A DNA stretch of 64,000 nt from Halichondria panicea (lineage: Eukaryota; Porifera; Demospongiae; Suberitida; Halichondriidae): positions 5,928,250-5,992,249 of the forward strand of contig NC_087390.1 of assembly GCF_963675165.1 (NCBI RefSeq), written 5' to 3'. Under the pieces are notes generated by a model. The model searched no databases. It was given only the letters and a program-made list of their open reading frames with translations, and was not told the DNA's origin. This document shows positions 17,701 to 29,700 of the stretch, in pieces. Position 1 is the first letter of the stretch, and each line of letters opens with the position of its first letter. The position numbers and the translations under genes were made by a program.

Positions 17701-20700
17701 ACAATCAGCCATAATTATTTCCTTGCAATGCAAATTGATCGTAAGGAAATAAATGGCTGATCTCCTGAGTGTTTCCTAGCTGTATTACGTTACTGCTATT
17801 ATGAAGGAAATCAGTGGTATGCTAAGAATAGTGTGGGGTGTGGGGTGTAGTTTTCTTTATGCCTCAGTGCGCATGCGCAAGCGAGGTATACGGTAGTGTG
17901 TTTGTGTGTCTGTGTGTGTAGACTATTTCAGCTGCTCAAGGATCAATGAAGTGCAAGTAAGAGTTTCTATAGGCTTCTAGTCATGTTTTCTTGGCTTGCA
18001 ATGGTTGGATTTGCAAAATAAAGCTTCGTTCTCTAGTTTTGCTTACTTGGAATGCCATTGCAGCCTTTTCAGAAGAGTTTGTAGCAAAATTTGTTCACAG
18101 AGTGTTGCTACTCTACTTAGCAATTAGCTCTCCACTAGAACGCTAGCTGTAGAGTGAGAAGAGAGCTGCAAGGCTCTGCTCTGCTGACTTGCAGCCATTA
18201 ATTTTAGACTTGAACTTTTGGCATCAATCGTTTTTAACAACAATCATGGTCGCCAATCATACCCGAGTTTCTCGCATGCAGCAAATTATTCATCCAATAA
18301 TAAATTAAATGTGTGTATAAAAGCTAGCTTAGTTAGTAGCTATATGTTTTATGTAGCTTTGGCACCTCCACCGAGGCATCAGCACCGCAGTGCTTTCATT
18401 GTCAAAACGGTGTCTGCATATATACGCATATGCACCTGCATGGTGTTTGCTCTACTTCCCGGCCTATTATATCCATTACTGGATGTGAACTGATTACCTC
18501 TCATGAGATATCTGTCATGTTTGCGTTTTATCATGTGCTCTCGTGCAATCTACATGCATCTGTGGAATGTTGTAGAATTCTCCATCCTATATAAGTGTCT
18601 GTAGTCACTGCGGTTTGCTACTATAGTTACATGAGACAGTTCTTATGACTGACAATTGCAGAATGAATGGCTTCATATACAGAAACACAGTATGTGTTTG
18701 TGACGTAGGTTGGACAGAACGCCTACCATGGTTTTAAGTGGAGTTGTGTACCTTTTCCAATGAACTCTTGACGCTATAATTATAGATACTAAACAATGTT
18801 CTGTGAGATGGGGCACCTTGTGATGACAAGTGTGCAGGTAAATGTGGAGAAGTTTACAAATAAATGTTCTCCTGACGATGAAGTAATGGATGTAGTCACA
18901 CAAACACAGTCCACATTTGACCCAGACTGACGAAGAGCAGTACTCTCCAAACTCCCTGATGATGAGTCATACTTACACGTCATGCTCAGTGTGTAGTATC
19001 CCTGTAGTGGCATATTAGTACTAGAACAATCATACCAGAACTTATTAATACATGCAGCAAAGTTGACAACTTACTGGTTTGTTTGCTGGTAGAGATGGTG
19101 TTGTACAGAGTTTCCAGTACGCAGAACCGGATGTACTAGTACAACTTCTTGTGTCTTGACTGCAGTTCTGGTAGAGGTTCACTCGAGAGTTGACTCGAGT
19201 GGTCAGAGAGCTCACTGAAGACTGTAGGCTGTTCAATTGAGTCATGGTTCCATTTTTTGCCATATCAACCGATTTCTGTAGCCCTAAGCCATCAGTTTTT
19301 AATCGTGTAAGAACTCTCTGCAATTTTGCAGTCGCTTCTCTTGTCTTGTTTAATTGCATCTGAAGCTGTTGGATTTCCACTATCACGCTGTCCATGCCTT
19401 GGTTAGAACTTACTAGAGCATATGTAGACAATGTAATTGCTACTACCATGGCAATAGCTGACAGGAAAAGAACAACAACCAAAGCTACCCTTTTGGCAAA
19501 GTTGATTGAAATCCTCTCGTTTGCTTTAACTCTGTCATCACTTAGTTCAGCCGCTTTGTTTTGCAGCTGTACTTCCTCGTACACTGGCAGTGTATGGTCT
19601 CCATAGCAAGGGTTCTTTTGCATGTTAAAACTTCAGGATTTGCACACACTGATTGCAACCAACGGCCTATTGTGGTCGATGATGCGTAGCCTATACAATA
19701 GCTTTCAACTTCTTAGGTATAGCATATCGTAACATCTTTAATTTATACAAACAATGTTATCTCTGTTGAAACATGAAAGTTCATCTCTGTGCAAATATTC
19801 CTAAAGTTCTACTGTTTCAGTTTCAATGTTTACATAACTTTAATGAGTAGAGACACTCGTTAGCTAGGGCATCTGGTGATCACTAGGGAACACATAGAAA
19901 CAAACGACTGAATAGCAGCATGCTGTGACCCTCCCAGCACTGACAGGTGGCATTGACATTGAATGTTTTGACCAAGTTTGCGCAAGATATGAGTCTCTTG
20001 AATGCCGTCGGTAGTTGGTGCTTCGTATTCACACCTGATGTCTGTTGTGTAGTAACCCTGCATGGGGAATTAATGCATGGCAGATACCAACATCCATCAA
20101 AGGCCATCTATTCGTTTTAGCTCTTATGGCTCAATCTACCTCGTGCAGTTGTATGTATTCCCTCGGGCTGCGCCCTCGGGGAATACATACAACTGCCCTC
20201 GGTGGTACAAATCCATTACACCCTTGATATTTAACTATTACATGTATATTCATGTAACTATGTACACAGTACCTCCTTATAAGGCAATGCGGCGGTCAGG
20301 AAAACACGCTTTAAAAATATATTGTATAGCTCAATGGCAATCCTTACAGGCACTTCTGAAATAGGATATTGTACATACATCCATGCATGCATACATGCCC
20401 AGAATAAACTTACTGTTTTGGTAATGGGTTCAAATGCTGTTTGACACCATGTCCAATAAGTGTCTATAGCTCTTGGGCCGATTGTGCAACTTCTTGTCTC
20501 CTGGATGCAGTTCTGGTAGAGGTTCACTGGAGAGTTGACTCGAGTGGTTAGAGAGCTCACTAAAGACTGAAGGCTGTTCAATTGAGTCATAGTTGCTGCA
20601 TTAGTTGTGTTTAGAGAGCTCACTGAAGACTGAAGACTGTTCAATGCTGCCATGAAATCATTAGCCGTTATATTCAAAGCATTTATTGAAGACAGTAGGT

Positions 20701-23700
20701 TTACCAACTGAGCCATATTTTCCATGAAACTGTCAGTTTCTATCCGTGTGAAATCGTCTTTTAATTTTGCAATATCCATTTTTGTCTTATTTAATTGCAT
20801 CATAAGCTCTTGATTTTCTTTCATCAAGCTGTCCATGCCTTGGTTAGAACTCACGTACACGGATGATGCAATTGCTATTACCATGGCAAAGGCTAATAGG
20901 GAGAGAGAGAAAACCAAACCGATGCACTTTGCTTTCCAGTTAGTCTTTTTCTTGATAGAAGCTTCAGCGTTTGTATTGTCTGCAATGTTGCTTGCACTCC
21001 TCTCAGTCAGCTTAACTCTGGCATCAGCTAGTTCCGCCCTGTTTGGCAGCTGTACTTCCTCGTACACTGGCAGTGTATAGTCCTCGTAGCAAGGGTTCTT
21101 TTCCATGTTGCAGTAATACCTCACAATTGCAGCTGTCTATATTAATTGTGCTGCTGATTCTATACTCTTCTTTCACTTACAGTTTTAATGAGTGCATGGT
21201 TGTGTGTAAGGAACAGTTGCTGGATAAATTGTTCACATTCTCCTGAATTAAAGCTACATGCACCTGGTATTTACTCTATACTCCCCCATTATTATACGTA
21301 TATGCATTAAACAGCATAAAATTATCTTGCCAATGTTGTAATAATTATGTCATACTTGCCTTACCATATATTATTTAGAACACACCTAGGTGTTTAATCT
21401 GCGTGCCGAGAATTGACTCAGGTTACCGTGGTACCCGAGGCGCAGCTAAGTGCATTATGTAACGCATCACACATTAGTTTCTAGTATGGTAGATGAACTG
21501 TAATAGTCTTACTGCATCGTTTATTGATGGGTAGATGTGCATGCCATGGTGTGTTGCACAATACTTCTGATGTACAGAATCTGTTTGTACAGATAGTGGT
21601 CTTCCTTACACAGTGTTGGTAGAGGTTCACTGGATAGAGCTCGAGTTCAATCGAGGAATTAGAGAATTCACTGAAGGCTGAGGATTGGTTATAGTTTTGA
21701 ATCTATCCTATAATTGATTCTACTCCCTGAGAATAGGCTCCTTCATAAGCTGCTTCTCATAGCATACCGGAGTTTCAATTGAATGCTCGTGTATCAATTA
21801 ACTGAACGTAATTTCCTTTGAGTTGCGGTTCATATAAAATTAGCCCAACAAACGGCTGCATGTATGTGGTTAAAAGTACAGTCACTGCAGTTTTGAGCTA
21901 CAATGTAATATTTTATATATAAGAGCAGATATTATAGTCCAGTAGCGGATCTATAGGATTCTTGAAAAGGGGGTTCCAGTAGCACAGGGTTTTAAGAGAG
22001 GCAAGACTCTTCCAATTTTTCCTAAAAAAAGGTCGTCACTTTTCATAAACAGTCAGCATGCGCTGTGCTGAAGAGAACTTTTAGCCTGCACAGACAAGGA
22101 CTAAAGGTAAGTGAGAAGTGCATGTGAAAGGTAGTAAGAAAGGAACAACTTGCTAACTAGTTGCTTAAGCCTCCCACTCGCTTATGTGTCAGAGGGGGGT
22201 TCAATCGAACCCCCTCTGGATTCGCCACTGTAGCCACTGATGATTTTAATTAAAATGCTATACAGATCATTCTGAAAATTCTGTTGTTCAGCTAAACATG
22301 ACAATAATGTTTGAAGTACTGGTAATGGCAACTACCTTAGCAACTAGTACAAACGTGAATGATAATGACTACTTCGGTCTAGTACTCACTGACCCATAAC
22401 TGATTAAGCTGCTAGCGTTTGTAAATGTATAGTCTCAAACAATGTTCTGTGAGATGGGGCACCTCGTGACAACAAGTGTGCAGGTAAATGGAATGAAGGT
22501 TGATGATACATGTGCTCCTGAAATATGGGATGTAGTCAAACAATAACAGTCTACATTTGACCCAAACTGACGAAGAGTGCTAGTGTCCAAACGAAGTGCT
22601 GGTGGGTCATACTTACACGCCATGCTCAGTGTGTAGTATCCCTGCATGTATATGGCGTAGATAGAATCATAACAGCAGTTATTAATAAATAGCAAAGTTA
22701 ACAACTTACTGATTTGTTCACTGGTAGGGATGGTGTTACACAGTCTTTCAAATACCCAGTACCTGATGTACCAGTGCAACTTCGTGTCTCCTGGATGCAG
22801 TTTTGGTAAAGGTTCACTGGAGAGTTGACTCGAGTGGTCAGAGAGCCCACTGAAGACTGTAGGCTGTTTAACAGTGCCATGTTTGCATTATTTGTCGTAG
22901 TAAGTGTGTTGATCAAACCAGCAGTTTCGGAATCCGTTTTTGTCTTGTTTAATTGCAACATAAGCTCTTGGTTTTCTTTCATCAAGTTGTCCATGCCTTG
23001 GTTAGAACTCACTAGAGCATATGCAGACAATGCAATTGCTGCTACCATGGCAATGGCTAACAGGGAGAGAACAACAACCAAAGCAATGTACTTAGCTTTC
23101 AAGTTAGGCTGGCTTATAGAAGTTGAACTTATTGACTCGTCAGCATTGGTATTCAAGTTCCTCTCACTCAGTTTAACTCTGATATAGGGTATGTCTCGCA
23201 GCAGTACTTCCTCGTACTCTGGCTCTGTATGGTTTTCGTAGCAAGTATTCTTTTGCATTTCGGAATTGCACAACTGTAGCAGCCTATTTCACTGTGCTGA
23301 TTATATCACTATATACTCATCTCTTTCATTATAGGTGTAATGTTGTGACAGAGTGAGTTGTTATGTATCCAAATAGTTGATAGAGTTTTGTGTACTTAGA
23401 TTTCTTGGTGCCGTCAAAAAGTACTGACCAGCAGTAGTAAATACTATAATTGCTATTACATTTGGTGTTCGCTGCACATGTCCCATATAGTATATTATAG
23501 TCTTCCCACTGTATGTACTGAACTTGTGATCACTACTAACAACCAAACCGATGCACTTAGGCTTCAAGTTAGTCTCTTTCTTGATAGAAGGTGCAATGTA
23601 CATGTTTGTGTTATCTGCTGTATATGTTGCTCGAAATCCTATCAGTCCGAAATCAGTTTGTTTGACCTTATTATCTTCCATTTTGCAATCCTTGTATTGA

Positions 23701-26700
23701 GAATGGGTGGTGTGTGTGTATGCTATGGGAACAGTTGCGGGGGTGTTGTTTGTCACTCAGAGTCTGTTGATTTTAGTATAGGATAAACTACACCAACGAG
23801 TAGAATATTTGAATAAGTGCGCTTCTTGTAGATTATGCTTCCATGTAAGCTACTGTTTTCAGCCTATTGTTTTCAGCCTACAGATCAAAGTGTAGTCTAA
23901 AGCTGCATATGCACATTATTTGCTGTACTCTCCCATTATTACTACATACATGTGTGCATTGACACACAGCACCCTTTGGAACAGCATCCTTTAGGCTTTC
24001 CTCCTGTTCTGTAACAACACTGCAATGATATTGTTATTGGTTTAATACCAATGGCCTTCCTTCTGTCCTGTGCATGGCAATACTCTACACGATGTTAGCT
24101 ACATAATTTTTTTGAGCTATACTGAATTATGTGTATAGACTTTACATGCTCCATCTTGGTTTTTATCAGTCATATCATATGTGTTCGTAGTGCTAGTATA
24201 TATAATGAGAACGGTTCAATTTGGCTGCAGATAATTATCATTCTTGATATAATTTATCTACTAAACTTAGTAATGATAGCAGATATTTTTCAGTTATTGG
24301 CCGAGGTTCCATGGCAATGAACTGAAATGAACAGTACATAAATAAAAAAAAGATTGCAACTACTTTGGTCAAGTACTCACTGACCCATAACTAAATACTC
24401 TGTCAGCGTTTATAATTATATTGTTTAGTTCAAACAATGTTCTGTGAGGTGGGGCACCTCGTGATGACAAGTGTGCAGGTAAATGTACGAAAGCTTGTTA
24501 ATACATGTGCTCCTGTTGGTGCGGTATCAGCTGTAGCCACACAAAGACAGGCTACGTTTGACCCAGACTGATGAAGACCAGTAGTGTCCAAACTCCCTGA
24601 TGATGGGTCATACTTACACGCCATGCTCAGTGTGTAGTATCCCTGTACACGGCATAGATATATGGTGTCATCATACAGCATGCATTCAGAAAAGGTAACA
24701 ACTTACTGATTTGTTCACTGGTAGGGATGGTGTTGTACAGAATTTACGGTATGCAGAACCAGATTGTGTACTAGTACAGCTTTCTGTCTCCTGAGTGCAG
24801 TTTTGGTAGAGGTTCACTGGAGAGTTGACTCGAGTGGTCAGAGAGTTCACTGAAGACTGAAGGCTGCTAATTGCATTGACTGTAGTAACCACTTGTCCAG
24901 GGCTTAAACTGTTCAGTACACTCTCCAGGGTGCTCACTGAAGACTGCAGGCTGTTCAATTGAGTCGTAGTTGATTGATTGGTTGTGTTTAGAGAGCTCAC
25001 TGAAGACTGCAGGCTGTTCAATTGAGTCACGGCTGCTCCATTGGTTCTGTTTAGAGAGCTCACTGAAGACTCAAGACTGTTTAATTCTGCCATGAAATTA
25101 CTATTTGTTACATTCAAAGCATTCACTGAAGACAGTAGATTTCCCAACAGAGCCAGATTTGCAATACTAACCGTGTTCATGCCATCAGTTTCTATTTGTG
25201 AGAGAGTATAGTACGTTTAGATATTCATTAATTGTGCACCATCTGTTTTACTTTCTTCTTTTGTCTTATTTAATTGCATCTTTAGCTCTTGGAACTCCAG
25301 CATCACGCTGTCCATACCTTGGTTAGAAATCACTAGAGCATACACAGACAATGCAATAGCTGCTACCATGGTAATGGCCAACAGGGAGAGAACAATAACC
25401 AAACTGATGCACTTAGCTTTCAAGTTGGTCTCTTTCTTGATAGAGGTTGCTGCAGCGTTTGTGTTATCTGGGATGTTGCTTGCACTCCTCTCAGTCAGTT
25501 CAACTCTGACATCACATTGTTCGACCTTATCTCCCAGCTGTAATTCCTCGTATACTGGCAGTCTACTGTCCTCATAGAGAGGATTATCTTCCATTTTAAA
25601 ATTGCACGATTGTAGCAGTGTTTCTTACTGTGCTGATTATATACTCATCTTGTGTATTATTTTCCCCGAAACAGTTGATGGTGTCGTGTATACCTATAGA
25701 TTTCTTGGTGCCGTCAAAACTCCCAGACCAGCAGTGTCAGGGTTGATTTAGACCTTCATGTATACTGTTGTGTACTGCACGTGTCCAATATCAGTATGCC
25801 TATAATTATTATACTTATAATTATACTGTACTGTACTGAAGGAACTGTGTTGGTTCAGTACTGTCCTCATAGCAATTAAGGGTTATTATATCCATTGAAA
25901 TTGCCCAAGAGTAGCTGCCTACCTTAATAATCATATAATGCATGGATACACTAGTAGCGTATTTGCTAACTGAATGTGTACCCAATCATCTTTCATTATA
26001 GGTGCAATGTTGTAGTGTGTATTGTTATTCCCCTAACAGTTGATGGTGTGTTGTATGCTTAGATTTCTTGATGACATCAAAGCACAGTAATAAATACTGT
26101 GCAGCTCTAAAGCAACCCGGAAAATACCCAGTTGATTATAGAGCTGCGTACATGCACACTTGCTGTTTGTCACATGTCCCATAATTAATGTCTGCCTATA
26201 ATTATGCTGTACTGCATGATGACTACTATAACTGTGTGTGCTATAATTAGTAGATATGACATGCAACTACACCAGAAAGTAAAAGATCTAGTGGCTATAT
26301 TGCTCTCGCCTCTCAAACAAGAACGTGGAGTGCCTTAATTTGTGTCTCCGTAATTTATTATTAGAATCATACTGCCACCAATTAACTGTATATGTCCCAC
26401 ATGAATACAATAATTATGCTTACTGTACCTACATGATGTGCATTTGCTTATTTGCATTTGCATTATGAAAGGAAAACCAGCAAGCAACACGTAATTAGTT
26501 ACTGTTGTCTGTTTTGAAAGCTGCGTATATAATTATTGAAACCTGTATAATTATGTTTTGTAGTATACATGCCCCAATATATTTCTGCTCCTGGTATAAA
26601 TTATTAGCGCTATATACACTGTATCATTATAGTCAGTTCAAACAATGTTCTGTGAGGTGGGGCACCTCGTGATGACAAGTGTGCAGGTAAATGCAGGGAT

Positions 26701-29700
26701 GTTTGAGAATAAATGTGCTCCTGTTGATGAAACAAAAGATGCAGTTTCACAAAGACAGTGTACATCTGACCCATCTTGACGAAGAGTGCTAGTGTCTAAC
26801 TTTTGTGGTGCTGGGTCATACTTACACGCCATGCTCAGTGTGTAGTATCCCTGTATGGCAAGATAGAATCATACACATAGCCAATTAGTTGCAACTTACT
26901 GATTTGTTCACTGGTAGGAATGATGTTGTACAAAATCTCCGGTACGCAGAACCAGATTGAGCACTAGTGCAGCTTTGTGTCTCCTGAGTGCAGTTCTGGT
27001 AGAGGTTCACTTGAGAGTTGACTCGAGTGGTTAGAGAGTTCACTGAAGACTGTGTGTTGTTCAATTGAGTCATGGTTACCCCATTGGTTGTGTTTAGAGA
27101 GCTCACTGAAGACTGTAGGCTGTTCAATTGAGTCATCGTTGCTCCATTGGTTGAGTTTAGAGAGCTCACTGAAGACTGTAGGCTGTTCAATTGAGTCACG
27201 GTTGCTTCATTGGTTGTGTTTAGAGAGCTCACTGAAGACTGTAGGCTGTTCAATTGAGTCATGATTGCATTGTTTGCTGTATGAATCGAGTTCTGTAGTA
27301 TTATCTTCAATTTTGCAATTTCTGTTTTACTTGCTTCTTTCGTCTCGTTTAATTCCACCTGAAGCTCTTGGAAATCCATCATCAAGTTCTCCATGTCTTG
27401 GTTAGAGTCAACTACAGCATATGCCGACAATGCAATTGCTGCTACCATGGCAATGGCTAACAAGGATACCAAAGCGATGCACTTAGGCTTCTTTGTCTTC
27501 TTGGCAAAGCTGCTTGAAATCCTCTCAACTCTGACATCAGTTGGTTCAGCCGCCTTGTTTTGCAGCTGTATTTCCTCATACACTGGCAGTGTATAGTCCT
27601 CATAGCTAAGGTTCTTTTGCATGTTGAAAATTTAGGATTTGCACACACTGATTGTAATTGCTGGCTTGTTGTGGTTGATTACATAAGCTGCATGGTCTTG
27701 CTATAGAAAGCTTTCAACTTCTTAGGTATAGCATATCGTAACATCTTTAATTTATACAAACAATATAATTGCCGTTGAGACATGAAATGCAAATATTCTA
27801 AATCTATCCTAAACTTCTACTGTTTCAGTTTCAGTGTTTATCTTTATCTTTAGTGAGTAGAGACACTCGTTAGCTAGGGCATCTGGTGATCACTAGGGAA
27901 CACGTATAGAAACGAACGACTGAATAACAGCATGTTGTAACCCTCCCAGTACTGACAGGTGGCATTGACATTGAATGGTTGAGCCACTTCTGCGCAAGAT
28001 ATGCGTCTCCTGAACATTGCTGTTATCTTTATACATACTTACTTATACACATAAAACTTAAATAAGGCAATGCGGCGGTTAGGAAAATTAGTAAGTAGCC
28101 CAGTGGCAATTCTTGCAGGCACTTTTGAAACATGGATATTGTACATACATGCATGCATGCATGCACAGGATAAACTTACTGCTTTGCTAATTGGTTCAAA
28201 TTTCAAATACTGTTCCACACCCGCCCAATAAGTGTCTGTTGTTCTTGGGCCGATTGTGCAATTTCTTGTCTCCTGGATGCAGTTCTGGTAGAGGTTCACT
28301 GGAGAGTTGACCCGAGTGGTCAGAGAACTTACTGAAGACTCTAGGCTTTTTAATTGAGTCGTGGTTGCTCCATTGGCTGTGTTTAGAGATTTCACTGAAG
28401 TCTGTAGGCTGTTCAATTGAGTCGTGAAATTATTATCAGAGCATTTATTGAAGACTGTAGGTTTACCAACTGAGCCATATTTTTCATCAAATCGTCTGTT
28501 TCTATTCGTGTGAAATCTTCCTTCAATCTTGTAATATCCATCTTTGTTTTGTTTAATTGTAACATAAGCTCTTTGTTTTCTTCCATCAAGTTGTCCATGT
28601 CTTGATTAGAACTCACTAGAGCATACACAGACAATGCAATTGCTGCTACCATGGCAATGGCTAACAGGGATAGAACAACAACATGCAAAGGGACGCTAAC
28701 GTTAGTCTTTGTCTTTTTTGCGAAGCTGCTTGAAATCCTCTCGTTCTGTTTAACTCTGGTATCACTTCGTTCAGCCGCCTTGTCTTGCAGCTGTACTTCC
28801 TCGTACACTGGCAGTGTATAGTCCTCATAGCAAGGGTTCTTTTGCATGTTGAAACTTCAGGATTTGCTCACACTGATCTTATTGTAAATGACGGCTTGTT
28901 GTGGTCGATGATGCGTAGCTGCATGGTTTTTATAATTACATAGCTTTCAACTCTTAGGTAGTTATATCTTAACACATGTAACTTACACGACAATTATTAT
29001 AACATGAAATGCATATCTGTGTACAATTATTTTTAAATCTAGCTCTATAATTATAGCGTCATAATTTAAATTATAATGTTTCAGCTTCAATATTTACTTT
29101 AGTGAGTAGAGACACTCGTTAGCTAGGGCATCTGGTGATCACTAGGGAACACATAGAAACAAACGACTGAATAACAGCATGTTGTAACCCTCCCAGTACT
29201 GACAGGTGGTATTGACATTGAATGCTTGAGTCACTTTTGCGCAAGATATGCGTCTCCTGAACATTGCTGTTATCTGGTGCTTCGTATTCACACCTGATGT
29301 CTGTTGTGTAGTAACCCTGCATGGAGAATTAATACATCGTTCATAATACGTAGCTATTAGCTAATAGTCTGAAGTCCCTATAGTTTTTTGGTCAAAAATT
29401 TAGTATGACCTTTAAAACTGGACACATCCACGCCCAAACTAAACTTACTGCTTTGCTGATTGGTCCATATGCTGTTTGACACCATGTCCAATAAGTGTCA
29501 GTTGTTCTTGGGCCGATTGTGCAGCTTCTTGTCTCCTGGATGCAGTTCTGGTAGAGATTCACTGGAGAGTTGACTTCAGTTGTCAGATAGTTCACTGAAG
29601 ACCGAATGTTGTTCACTGAAAACTGTAGGTTGCTCAATTGAGTTATCGTTGTAGTATTTACCATATCAACCGATTTCTGTAACCTTAAGCCATCAGTTTT

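Larger units (their letters stand above)
17493..18788. other. spacer with CpG-type promoter motif and a repeat copy
   Basis: Holds a perfect palindromic NRF1 motif at 17868-17879 and a copy of a dispersed repeat at 18355-18400 (both listed separately). No convincing coding exon is visible. From about 18600 it matches the 3' flank of NCC-2. Confidence 0.5.
21125..22434. other. spacer with NCC-8 relic and a MITE-like element
   Basis: Starts with the 5' flank shared by NCC-3, -4 and -7, then holds a relic of the C-terminal domain (21600-21720) and a terminal-inverted-repeat element (21950-22230). No intact gene is seen. Confidence 0.6.

Noticed and set aside
22195-22220. tRNA T-arm-like GGTTCAATCGAACC
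   Set aside because: It belongs to the MITE-like element; no acceptor stem, D-arm or A-box/B-box spacing is found.
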